A stretch of DNA of 64,000 bases from DUML01 sp050949905 (GCA_050949905.1 JBMNGP010000006.1:248001-312000), one strand, 5' to 3'. Counted from the first letter of the stretch, positions 55,557-64,000 are shown. Made by a program: numbers and translations. The notes: a model not told the origin generated them from the sequence alone.

Positions 55557-55629
55557 CCCAAAGTTTCCCCCTTAAAACCCTAGTATCTAACATTCAACTC
55601 CGGACTGCACTTTTAAGTTTAGAAAAAAG

Positions 55630-57828
55630 CTAGGCCTTGGAGTTCATAATTTTTGCAATGGCCTGCTCAAACAACGGCCGAAAAACTGCCAGCGGAACAT
55701 TAAGACAGCAAATTCCATTAAACATAATCTTAAGCATGTTACCTCCGCTTTCACCAAGGTGAATAAGGGGAATCCCCGCTGCCTTGGCTAAAGCTTCAAC
55801 TTGGGAGACCTTGCCGGCGGATGTGGAGATAATTATTCGGCCCAGCCGTTCCCCGAAAAGAGTCTTAACTTGATTACCGGCTTCAAGATTGATCACAGCT
55901 CCATATTTTACCGTCATTTCGGCTAAGGCTACGGCTAAGCCGCCCTCACCGACATCATGAGCACTGAGCAATAAACCCTGTTTATTAAGTTCCAGCAAAA
56001 AGTCGATTCTCCGCTTGATTTCCTGCAAATCCAGTTCCGGCAGTTTGCCGGCTTCCTGGTTTTCAAACCTAGCCAGGTACTCCGACCCGCTGAGCTCGCC
56101 TTCCGGCTCCCCTAAGAGGTAAATCTGCTCTCCTTCAGCCTGGAACTTATTCCCCAGGACTTGACTGAGGTCTTCAATTAAACCAACCATGCCGATCATG
56201 GGCGTAGGATAAATAGCCGTCCCTGATGTTTCATTGTAAAGACTGACATTTCCTCCCGTTACCGGAGTGCCCAGTACGCGGCAGGCTTCAGCCACACCGG
56301 CGCAAGCCTGTTCCAACTGCCAAAAAATCTCCGGTTTCTCCGGATTCCCAAAATTCAAACAATCCGTAATAGCTAAAGGCTGAGCACCGACACAGGCAAT
56401 ATTTTGGGCTGCTTCCACCACAGCCAGTGCTCCTCCCAAATAAGGGTCGAGATAAACATAGCGGGAATTACAATCAGTCGTCAGGGCAATTCCTTTCTTC
56501 GTCCCCCTGATCCTTAAGACTGCGGCATCCCCTCCCGGCAAAACCACCGTATTGGTACCAACTTGATGGTCATACTGCCGGTAGATCCACTCTTTACTGG
56601 CGATAGTAGGGTTACTAATTAAAGCCAAAAAAACTTCTTCAGCCGTACCTTTTAACTCCAGAGAGTCGAGGCACGTACCTTTAAGCTCTTGATAATAGGC
56701 AGGTTCGGCCGCAGGTCTAGAATAGACCGGTGCTTCTTCAGTTAAAGCTTTGACCGGTATTTCAGCAACCATTTTTCCGTCCTCCAGGAGCCGCAGCATT
56801 CCGTCACCGGTGACTTTGCCGATGACCGTAGCTTCAAGCCCCCAGCGAGTCAGGACTTCTGCTACTTCCGTCTCCCGTCCGGCTTTGGGTATAACCAGCA
56901 TCCTTTCTTGGGATTCGGAAAGCATTACTTCGTAGGGAGTCATCCCTGTTTCCCGCCGAGGGACAAGACTCAAATCCATTTCAATACCACTGCTGCCTCT
57001 GCCGGCCATCTCCACGGATGAGCTAGTTAACCCTGCTGCCCCCATATCCTGGATGCCGACCAAGGCATCAGCTTCGATTAATTCCAAACAAGCCTCCATT
57101 AAGAGTTTTTCCATAAAAGGGTCACCAACCTGAACAGCAGAACGCCTGGCTTCCGATTCTGCACTTAATTCCACGGAAGCAAAAGTAGCCCCGTGAATCC
57201 CATCTCTCCCTGTTCTAGCTCCTATGACCATCACCGGATTGCCTACACCTTTAGCCACTCCTTTGACGATATGCTCATGCTTTAAAAGCCCCACGGCCAT
57301 AGCATTAACCAAAGGATTGCCACTGTAGGATTTATGAAAATAGACATCTCCGCCTACAGTCGGAATCCCGATAGAATTGCCATAACCACCAATACCGGCC
57401 ACCACGCCGCTTAAAAGATATTTATTGTGTTCTTCTTCTAAAGGGCCAAAACGCAAAGCATCCAGAACCGCTATAGGACGAGCCCCCATGGTGAAAATGT
57501 CCCGCAAAATCCCACCCACACCGGTAGCAGCTCCTTGATAAGGTTCAATAGCCGAGGGGTGATTATGGGATTCCATTTTAAAAACAACGGCCAAGTTATC
57601 ACCTATATCCACAATCCCGGCATTTTCACCGGGTCCTTGCAAGACCTGCGGCCCTTCCGTAGGAAACTTCTTTAAAATTGGTTTGGAAGTCTTATAGGAA
57701 CAATGCTCGGACCACATCACAGCAAAGATGCCTACTTCCAAAAAATTAGGCTCTCTGCCCAGAAGTTCAAGGATACGGACATATTCTTCGTCTGTTAAAC
57801 CCATTTCCCGCCATACCCTAGCTTCCAT
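55630..57828 (-). CDS. purL: Phosphoribosylformylglycinamidine synthase PurL
   Basis: Small (Bacillus-type) synthetase subunit of the FGAM synthase complex, used with PurQ and PurS. 732 residues. It shows EHCSYKTSKPILKKFPT, GDNLAVVFKMESHNHPSA and the second-half DCLNFGNPEKPE. I chose the ATG at 57828, preceded by AAAGGAGG. It starts one base after the purQ stop. The gene is intact. Confidence 0.98.
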   Translation of the reverse strand: MEARVWREMGLTDEEYVRILELLGREPNFLEVGIFAVMWSEHCSYKTSKPILKKFPTEGPQVLQGPGENAGIVDIGDNLAVVFKMESHNHPSAIEPYQGAATGVGGILRDIFTMGARPIAVLDALRFGPLEEEHNKYLLSGVVAGIGGYGNSIGIPTVGGDVYFHKSYSGNPLVNAMAVGLLKHEHIVKGVAKGVGNPVMVIGARTGRDGIHGATFASVELSAESEARRSAVQVGDPFMEKLLMEACLELIEADALVGIQDMGAAGLTSSSVEMAGRGSSGIEMDLSLVPRRETGMTPYEVMLSESQERMLVIPKAGRETEVAEVLTRWGLEATVIGKVTGDGMLRLLEDGKMVAEIPVKALTEEAPVYSRPAAEPAYYQELKGTCLDSLELKGTAEEVFLALISNPTIASKEWIYRQYDHQVGTNTVVLPGGDAAVLRIRGTKKGIALTTDCNSRYVYLDPYLGGALAVVEAAQNIACVGAQPLAITDCLNFGNPEKPEIFWQLEQACAGVAEACRVLGTPVTGGNVSLYNETSGTAIYPTPMIGMVGLIEDLSQVLGNKFQAEGEQIYLLGEPEGELSGSEYLARFENQEAGKLPELDLQEIKRRIDFLLELNKQGLLLSAHDVGEGGLAVALAEMTVKYGAVINLEAGNQVKTLFGERLGRIIISTSAGKVSQVEALAKAAGIPLIHLGESGGNMLKIMFNGICCLNVPLAVFRPLFEQAIAKIMNSKA

Positions 57829-57829
57829 C

Positions 57830-58525
57830 CTAAACCCTCCTTTCCCAAGCTTTAAGAATGGATTGAAACATCTCTCTGCCATCCACTCCACCGGTTATTT
57901 CTTCCACGGCTCTTTCCGGATGAGGCATCATCCCTAAAACATTACCTGCTTTATTCACAATTCCGGCGATATTATCCCGGGAACCATTGGGGTTGCCTTT
58001 GGCACTGGCCTCCCCTTCAGCTGTAACATATCTGAAAACAATTTGCTCATTATCCTGGAGATCTTTAAGCCCTTCATCATCAATTGTATAATTCCCTTCA
58101 CCATGATTGATGGGGATTTGAATCACTTGTCCTTGTTGATAACAATTGGTAAAAGCTAAGCTATTATTTTCTACTTTTAAATACTGCGGACTGCAAATAA
58201 AATGCAACCCGGCATTGCGCAGTAAAGCTCCCGGCAAAAGCCCGCATTCGGTTAAAATTTGAAAACCATTGCAAATTCCCCAGACCAAACCACCGTCTTT
58301 CGCAAAGCGGATCACATCATTCATTATCGGGGAAAAACGGGCAATAGCACCGGTTCGCAAATAATCGCCGTAAGAAAACCCGCCTGGTAAAATAATAAGG
58401 TCAAATCCTTGAACTGAAGTCTCCTGATGCCAAATGAGCGTAGGTTCTTCCCCCATAACCCGCCAAGCCTCCAGGCAGTCTACCTCACAATTGGAACCTG
58501 GAAAACGTACTATACCTATTTTCAA
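57830..58525 (-). CDS. purQ: Phosphoribosylformylglycinamidine synthase PurQ
   Basis: Glutaminase subunit of FGAM synthase. 231 residues, class I amidotransferase. VRFPGSNCEVDCLEAW starts the protein, the catalytic Cys is in WGICNGFQIL, and the His/Glu pair lies in MMPHPERAVEE. It starts with TTG after GGAGGG, two bases after the purS stop. Confidence 0.98.
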   Translation of the reverse strand: MKIGIVRFPGSNCEVDCLEAWRVMGEEPTLIWHQETSVQGFDLIILPGGFSYGDYLRTGAIARFSPIMNDVIRFAKDGGLVWGICNGFQILTECGLLPGALLRNAGLHFICSPQYLKVENNSLAFTNCYQQGQVIQIPINHGEGNYTIDDEGLKDLQDNEQIVFRYVTAEGEASAKGNPNGSRDNIAGIVNKAGNVLGMMPHPERAVEEITGGVDGREMFQSILKAWERRV

Positions 58526-58527
58526 GT

Positions 58528-58767
58528 TCAGCCCTCCAGTTCAAAAGAATAATCTTCAATGACGGGATTGGCTAAAAGCTTGCGGCAGATTTCTTCCATT
58601 ACACTTTCAGCTTTAGCCTTATCGGTTTCAGCTATGGTAACTTCCATAAACTTACCAATCCGGACGGAGTCTATGGGATAACCCATAGTCTTTAAAGCCT
58701 TTTCCACCGCACTGCCCTGAGGATCAAGAATACTCTTTTTCAGTGTTACCGTAACTTTAGCTTTCAC
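58528..58767 (-). CDS. purS: Phosphoribosylformylglycinamidine synthase PurS
   Basis: Small structural subunit that joins PurQ and PurL. About 79 residues: KAKVTVTLKKSILDPQGSAVEKAL at the start and NPVIEDYSFELEG at the end. I chose the GTG at 58767, after GGAGG. It follows purE by 45 bases. In B. subtilis purK, purB and purC sit between purE and purS; none is present here. Confidence 0.97.
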   Translation of the reverse strand: MKAKVTVTLKKSILDPQGSAVEKALKTMGYPIDSVRIGKFMEVTIAETDKAKAESVMEEICRKLLANPVIEDYSFELEG

Positions 58768-58812
58768 TCTCAATAACCTCCTCCAAAAGGGTATAAACCG
58801 TTTTTAGCTCTA

Positions 58813-59307
58813 TCAAGAATTAATCTTTTTCTGAAGTTCTTGGTCTTTAGTTATGACCTCGGCTTGCATCTTAGCTCTATAAGCCAGCAGAGCATCTTTA
58901 AGAGCCTGATTCTGTAAACTCAAAATCTCGATAGCCAGCAAAGCAGCATTTTTAGCTCCATTTATTGCTACGGTTGCTACCGGAATACCCGGTGGCATTT
59001 GCACAATAGCATAGAGAGCATCAACCCCTTCTAAAGCCCCTGTTTTGATGGGCACTCCGATCACCGGCAAAGTTGTGGCAGCGGCTATTACTCCAGGCAA
59101 ATGAGCAGCTAAGCCGGCTCCGGCAATAATAACCATTCCTCCTTGCTTTTCGAAGTTCTCTACCCACTCAATGGTTTTTTTTAGGGTGCGGTGCGCAGAG
59201 GATACTTTAACTTCCAAAGATACCCCAAATTGCTTTAAGGTTTGCACAGCGTCTTCCATAACCGTATAATCCGAAACACTTCCCATAACAATGCCAACTT
59301 TAATCAC
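58813..59307 (-). CDS. purE: N5-carboxyaminoimidazole ribonucleotide mutase PurE
   Basis: Makes CAIR in purine synthesis. About 164 residues. It shows VGIVMGSVSDYTVM, SSAHRTLKKTIEWV and GAGLAAHLPGVIAA, with the catalytic His in SSAHRT. No purK is beside it, so it could be a class I enzyme using a distant PurK or the CO2-using type. I chose the GTG at 59307, preceded by GGGGG; a TTG two codons upstream also fits. It is the first gene of the pur operon. Confidence 0.96.
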   Translation of the reverse strand: MIKVGIVMGSVSDYTVMEDAVQTLKQFGVSLEVKVSSAHRTLKKTIEWVENFEKQGGMVIIAGAGLAAHLPGVIAAATTLPVIGVPIKTGALEGVDALYAIVQMPPGIPVATVAINGAKNAALLAIEILSLQNQALKDALLAYRAKMQAEVITKDQELQKKINS

Positions 59308-59425
59308 GAACAATCCCCCTTAGCAGTTTTACTGCTGCTCTAAAATTATTTTTTGTGCTTTATTGCTTCTTATACATTTATCTCCTTGATTAATACTCAA
59401 TTTCAAGGCTGCTGTCTTTAAAGAT
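59308..59425 (-). other. Leader of the pur operon
   Basis: About 110 bases between the -10 element and purE. I see a small AGCAG/CTGCT hairpin near the ribosome-binding site. No purine-riboswitch core (TATAATCCTGATAATATGG-like) is recognisable here. Confidence 0.5.
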
Positions 59426-59454
59426 ATTTTAACCGACAATAAAAATGAGGTCAA
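59426..59454 (-). promoter_or_regulatory. Promoter of the pur operon
   Basis: On the minus strand TTGACC (59454-59449), a 17-base spacer and TAAAAT (59431-59426). It lies immediately downstream of the paired PurR boxes, as in B. subtilis. Confidence 0.82.
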
Positions 59455-59457
59455 TGA

Positions 59458-59501
59458 AAATCCGAACAATTTTTATAATATATTTTATATCGTTCGGCTA
59501 T
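59458..59501 (-). promoter_or_regulatory. PurR operator, two inverted PurBoxes
   Basis: Box 1, AAATCCGAACAAT on the plus strand (59458-59470), matches the consensus AWWWCCGAACWWT exactly. Box 2 is ATAGCCGAACGAT on the minus strand (59501-59489) and differs at two positions. They are inverted with an 18-base gap, close to the 16-17 of B. subtilis, and adjoin the -35 element. PurR would repress transcription here and be relieved by PRPP. No purR gene is in the window. Confidence 0.85.
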
Positions 59502-59557
59502 AGGATGGTTCGCTTACTTTCTAACTCTCCTTGACAAAGAAAAAATAACATTTATCG

Positions 59558-59606
59558 TCAAAAAAAGCTGCTGCACTTCCCAAATCAAATTGGCAATTGC
59601 AGCAGC
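59558..59606 (-). terminator. Terminator after HD-GYP gene
   Basis: GCTGCTGCA (59567-59575) pairs with TGCAGCAGC (59598-59606). On the minus strand it is followed by seven T. Confidence 0.88.
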
Positions 59607-59643
59607 CTTCGACCCGACTTAGGGTTAGACTAATCTTCCATAA

Positions 59644-60711
59644 TCAAAAGTTCTCTACTTTAACGATAACAAGGTTCAAATGATGCGCTAAGTTAATATC
59701 AATCGGTTTGGGCAAAGGTTTATCGCCATAGTTAATGGCACGAACAATCGGTCTGTTGGGTAAACCTCGGTTTTGCCTAATCACATTACCCCGTAAGCCG
59801 TTACTCAACAAAACTCCCATTCCGGTCGGATAAGCGGCAATATTATTAATAAAAAGCCGCACCAGCTGAGGGTCAAAATGAAAACCGGACTGAGCCATTA
59901 CATACTCATAAGCCTGATTTGGTTCCAGCGCATCACGGTAAGGTCTTTTACTGGTCAAAGCATCATAGACATCCGCTATCGCAGCAATTCTGCCATACTC
60001 ATGAATAGCACTACCTTTTAGTCCCCGGGGGTACCCGCCGCCGGTCCATTTTTCATGGTGCTGGAAAGCAACATGCGCCGAATGAATACTAAAATCACGG
60101 TATCTGCGGACAAAATCATAGCCAAAGGCAGGGTGTTTCTTAATTTCTTCAAAATCCTCTTTACTTAAGGAACTCTTCTTATTAATGATTTGTTTGGGAA
60201 CATTGGTTTTGCCTACATCGTGCAATAAAACACCCATGCCCAGTTCCAGCAGTTTACTTTGAGGATAGCCTTTGGCTATACCTAAGACTAAGGAAAGTAC
60301 TGTGGTATTCACCGAATGATGATAAGTATATTCATCATAACCGTTAATATCGGTTAAACTGCTCAAGACATCAAAACTACAGAGCAAATCCTCGATTATA
60401 TTAGAGACCGCATTACGGACAGAGCCGGTATCAATACCTGTTTTGCTGTCGTCGCCCAAGGCTTTAGTCACAGTATGAACAGCATTATAAGCCAGCTCCT
60501 TGGTTTTATCGGAAATGGCATATTTAATCTCAATATCTTCAAAACGTTCATCTTTAATGAACAGCATATCAAAACCTAATTTGGCCAATCTGTCCAAATA
60601 TTTAGACGTCAAAACTACACCCTCGCCCAATAGAACCCTGCCATTGGCGTCGCGGACTGCTTTGGCCAGTATTGAACCCTCTGCAACATAATTAATATTC
60701 ACAAGTCTCAT
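59644..60711 (-). CDS. HD-GYP domain protein, probable c-di-GMP phosphodiesterase
   Basis: About 355 residues. A short N-terminal domain of unknown type (about 1-110) precedes the HD-GYP domain. That domain shows LLHDVGKTNVPKQIINK (HD motif), KKHPAFGYDF and HHEKWTGGGYP (GYP region, reads GGYP) followed by RIAAIADVYDALTSKRPYRDA. It probably degrades cyclic di-GMP. The upstream promoter gives a start near 60751, so the ATG at 60711 is favoured over 60753. It is monocistronic, bounded by its own promoter and terminator. Confidence 0.9.
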   Translation of the reverse strand: MRLVNINYVAEGSILAKAVRDANGRVLLGEGVVLTSKYLDRLAKLGFDMLFIKDERFEDIEIKYAISDKTKELAYNAVHTVTKALGDDSKTGIDTGSVRNAVSNIIEDLLCSFDVLSSLTDINGYDEYTYHHSVNTTVLSLVLGIAKGYPQSKLLELGMGVLLHDVGKTNVPKQIINKKSSLSKEDFEEIKKHPAFGYDFVRRYRDFSIHSAHVAFQHHEKWTGGGYPRGLKGSAIHEYGRIAAIADVYDALTSKRPYRDALEPNQAYEYVMAQSGFHFDPQLVRLFINNIAAYPTGMGVLLSNGLRGNVIRQNRGLPNRPIVRAINYGDKPLPKPIDINLAHHLNLVIVKVENF

Positions 60712-60757
60712 GCTTACTCTAACCCCATGAATATTTCTGTCTTCATTTACCAAAATA

Positions 60758-60787
60758 ATTATAGTCGGGCATCCCTATAAAGAGCAA
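60758..60787 (-). promoter_or_regulatory. Promoter of HD-GYP gene
   Basis: On the minus strand TTGCTC (60787-60782), an 18-base spacer and TATAAT (60763-60758). Confidence 0.65.
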
Positions 60788-61031
60788 GTGAAAAAGGAAA
60801 ATTAATCTAAACATAATTCTTATATCGTAAAATTTGTTAAAGGCTTAAGAAAAGAAGTTTAAGATCTTCCCTCAAACTGCTATAGCTAATAACTTTTAAA
60901 ACCTTTTTCTAACTTTAATGCCTAAATTAGCGCTTTAACTGTTAAAAGAAATCTTCTACCTGCTATTTGCTTAGGCATACCGCTGATGTTAATTAATATT
61001 TAACCATCTTACCAAGTAATCCTCTATCACC
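60788..61031. other. AT-rich divergent spacer
   Basis: Between the HD-GYP and MarR promoters I see no gene, strong palindrome or repeat; only an AT-rich stretch. Confidence 0.5.
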
Positions 61032-61060
61032 TTGAAGGACACATACTTTTATGATATAAA
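61032..61060 (+). promoter_or_regulatory. Promoter of marR-pepV
   Basis: TTGAAG (61032-61037), a 17-base spacer and TATAAA (61055-61060). Confidence 0.7.
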
Positions 61061-61117
61061 GGTTGAGGGCAAAAGTTAGAAACCCTGGATATTAAATAAT
61101 ATTTTGAGAGGTATACT

Positions 61118-61570
61118 ATGGATATAATGGCCGAAAAATCGCTGTTTACTCTTCTAAAAGAATTAAGAACTCTAATTGATAAATATCTCAAAAGAAAGCT
61201 TAACCTTGGTGACTTCACCATGCCGCAAACTATGATCATATTTTACCTGGCCCAGTCCGGAAAAATGAAAATAAGTGAACTAAGCGAAAAAATGGGACTA
61301 ACTAACAGCACTGTTTCCGGGATAGTGGACAGGCTTGAAGACCAGGGGGTTGTAAGCCGGATCAGAGGCACCTCCGACCGGCGAGTAGTTTATGTGGAAC
61401 TCACCCCTGAACATCAAACGAAATTCCGGGATATTCACGGTAATTTAGATAAATATTTTGAAGAAATCCTTGCTGCCATTCCCCCGGAAGAGGTTATTAC
61501 CATTTACAAGAGTCTAACAGTCTTAAAAAATACAATTTCCGACCATCTGGATTCTTCTTCCCAACAATAA
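61118..61570 (+). CDS. MarR-family transcriptional regulator
   Basis: 150 residues with the winged helix-turn-helix of MarR proteins: ISELSEKMGLTNSTVSGIVDRLEDQGVV reads as recognition region and the wing is RIRGTSDRRVVYVELTPEH. Helices at both ends would form the dimer interface. Its ligand and targets are unknown. A terminator-like hairpin separates it from the dipeptidase gene downstream. It may regulate its own divergent region. Confidence 0.92.
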   Translation: MDIMAEKSLFTLLKELRTLIDKYLKRKLNLGDFTMPQTMIIFYLAQSGKMKISELSEKMGLTNSTVSGIVDRLEDQGVVSRIRGTSDRRVVYVELTPEHQTKFRDIHGNLDKYFEEILAAIPPEEVITIYKSLTVLKNTISDHLDSSSQQ

Positions 61571-61586
61571 TAACAAAGCAGCATAA

Positions 61587-61624
61587 AGGGCGGTCAAACA
61601 GCATTTTAACCCGCCTTTTTTTCA
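61587..61624 (+). terminator. Terminator after marR
   Basis: GGCGG (61589-61593) pairs with CCGCC (61611-61615), followed by eight T. Confidence 0.75.
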
Positions 61625-61639
61625 ACTTAAGGAGGCTTT

Positions 61640-63091
61640 ATGTCCATACCGGCAAGTATTGAAAATTACCAAGAGGAATTAATTAACGCTCTCCAGGATT
61701 GCCTGAGAATTAAAAGTATCTCCGGCAAAAAAGAGGGTACTCTACAAGCCTTGGATTATTTCCTTAACCTGGGGAAGAAACTGGGCTTTAAGGCCGCAAA
61801 CATTAGCAATCTGGGCGGAATCATCGAATTTGGCGAAGGACAAAAAACAATCGGAATTATTGTTCACCTTGACACTGTCCCGGAGGGCCAAGGTTGGAAA
61901 TTCCCCCCTTTTGCCGGTCATATTCAAGACGACAAAATCTATGGCCGGGGAGCAATCGATGATAAAGGGCCGGCTATCGCCGTTCTTTATGCCCTTAAAG
62001 CAGTTAAGGATGCAGGCATAGAACCACAAGGCAAAGTGCAGATTATCGCCGGGATCGATGAAGAAACAGTTTGGCATACCACTCCCCAGCTTTTGCAAAA
62101 AATTAAAGAACCAGACTTTTCTTTTGTGCCTGATTCCAAGTTTCCTCTGGTTATTGCCGAAAAAGGACTAATCTGGCTGGAAATTAAAAAAGACTTCTCA
62201 AAGTCCCCCCAAAATAATCCCACCAAACAGGAATCCCGCCTCGTCATTAAACACCTGCAGGGCGGGGGTGAATCTTTGAATATTGTGCCGGATTACTGTG
62301 AAGCTATCCTAGAGATAAAGGATAATGATAATAATCAGTCTCCGGCCGATAATTTAGTTCGCTCTATCGAAGGAAAACTAAAAAAATACCTGGAGCAAGA
62401 GAAAGCGGCTAACCCGGAAAAAGCTCCGCAAATTGAACTCCATAAAGACGGCCTAAAGTTGAAGCTATCCGCTCACGGCAAGTCCGCCCATGCCTTTAAT
62501 TGCCAGGAAGGCTACAATGCGGTCTCCTGTTTAATCCGCTTCTTAAGCCAATTGGATATCAACAGGGAGCAAAAGAAATTCTTGGCTACCTATAATTCCA
62601 AGATAGGTCAGGAATATTACGGCGAATCTCTGGGGCTCATGCTGGAGGACGAACTGACAGGCAAGCTCACCCAGAGTCCGGGGTATATCCTGTTTAATGA
62701 AAAGTCGGTTACTTTAAAAGTGGATATCCGCTTTCCTGCTGATAAAAAGCTGGCTGAGGTCAAACCCAAAGTACTGTCTGCGTATGAGTGTTTTGAAGGC
62801 TGGCTTACGATTATCGATTCCCTGGAAGCGCTTCGTTTTGCGGAAGATGAACCTCATATTAAGACCCTTTTAAAGGTTTACCGGGATTATACAGGAGATC
62901 AAGAAGCTCAGCCTCTGGGGATGGGCGGGACAACCTTTGCCAAAGCCTTTCAACGAGCAGTTGCTTTTGGCCCGACTTTTCCGGGCATGCCCAAAGTCGA
63001 ACACCAGCCGGATGAATATATAGAGATTGAACATTTGCTGAAGTGTACAGAAATTTATGCTCAGGCTATTAAGGAATTAGTCACTGGTTAA
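61640..63091 (+). CDS. M20-family dipeptidase (PepV/Sapep)
   Basis: Zinc aminopeptidase of the PepV/Sapep dipeptidase group. 483 residues. Metal and catalytic residues are visible: His and Asp in IIVHLDTVPEG, Asp in YGRGAIDDKGPA, Glu pair in GIDEETVW, Asp in PDSKFPLV, and C-terminal His in VEHQPDEYIEI. The central lid domain is large, as in PepV. It probably cleaves dipeptides in the cytosol. AAGGAGG precedes the ATG. It converges on the DUF4097 gene. Confidence 0.93.
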   Translation: MSIPASIENYQEELINALQDCLRIKSISGKKEGTLQALDYFLNLGKKLGFKAANISNLGGIIEFGEGQKTIGIIVHLDTVPEGQGWKFPPFAGHIQDDKIYGRGAIDDKGPAIAVLYALKAVKDAGIEPQGKVQIIAGIDEETVWHTTPQLLQKIKEPDFSFVPDSKFPLVIAEKGLIWLEIKKDFSKSPQNNPTKQESRLVIKHLQGGGESLNIVPDYCEAILEIKDNDNNQSPADNLVRSIEGKLKKYLEQEKAANPEKAPQIELHKDGLKLKLSAHGKSAHAFNCQEGYNAVSCLIRFLSQLDINREQKKFLATYNSKIGQEYYGESLGLMLEDELTGKLTQSPGYILFNEKSVTLKVDIRFPADKKLAEVKPKVLSAYECFEGWLTIIDSLEALRFAEDEPHIKTLLKVYRDYTGDQEAQPLGMGGTTFAKAFQRAVAFGPTFPGMPKVEHQPDEYIEIEHLLKCTEIYAQAIKELVTG

Positions 63092-63105
63092 TTCAGTAAA
63101 GGATC

Positions 63106-64000
63106 TTATTTCCCCTCCAATATAATGCTACCGTTCCCTGTTTTAAGAGTAATTTGGGGTGCGTTACTGCCAATGACACCCTCGAAATATTGCCTGGCTT
63201 CCTCCCTGTTTACGGTTAATTGCGAAGCAAAGCCTTCCAAATTAACCTCCCCATAATCGGCCTCGGCCCGGAAAAAGCCCTGCTGGGTGCCCGGCAACTG
63301 AACCCTGATACTGCCGCCTTGGTTGGAACATAAAGTTATATTCTTGGCGGTGGCTTCTTTATTGCTTAAAAAGATCTCGCCATTTTCATTAAGGACTTCA
63401 ACTTGCCCCTTAATATCTTGTACTCTGATTTCCCCGCATAAATTCTCCAGCCAAACATCACCCACAATATTTTGCGCTTCAATCCGGCCATACTCAGCCC
63501 AAGCCCGGACTTTTCCCTCCAGGTTTTTCAATATAATCTCACCGTTTTTATTATTTATTTCCAACTCCAGCTCCTTAGGAACCTTGACGGCATAGTTTAC
63601 AGTTACCCGATAATTGTCAGTATCCTGCCATAATCCGGCATCTCGGGTGTAAATGGAGAGTGTTGGGCCTTCATTCATTTCAATTAAATCCTGAGCCAGT
63701 TTAAGGGCTGCTTCTTCATCATTATTCTTAATAATTACGGCGGTATCGACTTTAATAGTCTGACCGTCATATTTATCCACCCGGATTTGGCCGTTATTGT
63801 TCTCCATATGCAGTTTACTAACTTGCTTGGCATCCATTTCATAGCTGTTATTTATAATATTGTGGTTTTGGTAATAACCTCTTTCTCCTAAAAAAACAGT
63901 TGCAAAATCACTCCGGAAGAAACTGTTGATGCCGTAAACCCCAGCACTGACAAGGATTATAAAGACAGTCAGGAAAATACTTAAGCCGTCAAATCTGATC
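63106..64000 (-). CDS. DUF4097 membrane protein, 5' end outside window
   Basis: The frame stays open to the window edge, so the N terminus is missing. The visible upstream part contains a membrane segment (SIFLTVFIILVSAGVYGI) followed by FRSDFATVFLG, then the DUF4097 beta-repeat region from about MDAKQVSKLHMENNNG onward. Repeats such as LEINNKNGEIILKNLEG, VWLENLCGEIRVQDIKG and EVLNENGEIFLSNKEA form the expected beta-helix-like ladder. It resembles LiaG-type proteins of envelope-stress loci. An internal ATG at 63837 is not the likely start. Confidence 0.82.
   Translation of the reverse strand, partial: IRFDGLSIFLTVFIILVSAGVYGINSFFRSDFATVFLGERGYYQNHNIINNSYEMDAKQVSKLHMENNNGQIRVDKYDGQTIKVDTAVIIKNNDEEAALKLAQDLIEMNEGPTLSIYTRDAGLWQDTDNYRVTVNYAVKVPKELELEINNKNGEIILKNLEGKVRAWAEYGRIEAQNIVGDVWLENLCGEIRVQDIKGQVEVLNENGEIFLSNKEATAKNITLCSNQGGSIRVQLPGTQQGFFRAEADYGEVNLEGFASQLTVNREEARQYFEGVIGSNAPQITLKTGNGSIILEGK

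Noticed and set aside
59308..59425. Purine riboswitch in the purE leader
   Set aside because: The conserved purine-riboswitch core is not present in the leader; PurR boxes explain control.
59531..59560. TTGACA on the plus strand near the pur promoter
   Set aside because: No good -10 follows, and it points into a terminator and the 3' end of a minus-strand gene.
1..64000. tRNA, rRNA, CRISPR or phage genes
   Set aside because: No tRNA-like cloverleaf, rRNA segment, regular spacer repeat array or phage structural gene was recognised on reading both strands.

Overview
The window looks like a chromosomal segment from an endospore-forming, Gram-positive Firmicute of the class Clostridia, probably Peptococcaceae-like. 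The evidence is the spore genes (ylbJ, the germination protease gpr, a small SASP-like gene), Bacillus-type PurS/PurQ/PurL, an iron-sulphur L-serine dehydratase, a PyrR-type attenuator, PurR boxes, and the gene order priA-def-fmt-yugP-rsmB-rlmN-prpC-prkC-rsgA-rpe-thiN. I cannot fix the genus from sequence alone. Almost everything is core genome. There is no rRNA, tRNA, CRISPR array or prophage that I can see.

Layout. 0-15.6 kb is mostly minus strand: ackA, yceD-rpmF-plsX-acpP-rnc-smc-ftsY, then a methylthioadenosine salvage group (mtnP, mtnA, mtaD) and ylxM, which should lead into ffh just outside the window. ylbJ lies on the plus strand. 15.7-17.3 kb is a complete IS4-family insertion sequence with about 29-bp terminal inverted repeats, inserted just upstream of rsmD. 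17.5-20.2 kb carries gpr, an MFS transporter and a 36-codon SASP-like gene. 20.3-26.5 kb holds recG, sdaAA/sdaAB, fakA (yloV) and an Asp23 protein. rpmB follows on the plus strand.

27-43 kb is a long minus-strand block reading priA-def-fmt-yugP-rsmB, a terminator, then rlmN-fhaA-fhaB-prpC-ftsW-pbpA-prkC-rsgA-rpe-thiN. The block couples translation and rRNA-modification genes to a Ser/Thr kinase/phosphatase pair, two FHA phospho-readers and a SEDS/PBP cell-wall pair. 43.3-47.2 kb has a PyrR-attenuated uracil permease, a PrcB-domain lipoprotein and a DUF401 membrane protein. 47.3-49.4 kb is a broken HTH/N6-adenine methylase gene. 49.4-59.3 kb is the purine operon purE-S-Q-L-F-M-N-H-D, with a clear promoter and a paired PurR operator. 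The right end has an HD-GYP protein, a MarR regulator, a PepV-type dipeptidase and a DUF4097 membrane protein that runs off the edge.

Most notable points. Three adjacent loci between 39.4 and 50.3 kb are frameshifted while the rest of the window is intact. fmt has one extra G in each of two G5 runs, purD has one extra base, and the methylase has up to four breaks. A second exact PurBox lies upstream of mtaD. The mtnP product carries the 6-oxopurine Asn rather than the adenine-recognising Asp, so MtaD and this phosphorylase may form an MTA-to-methylthioinosine salvage route. I found no clearly new defence or mobile system. The closest candidate is the HTH-methylase fusion.
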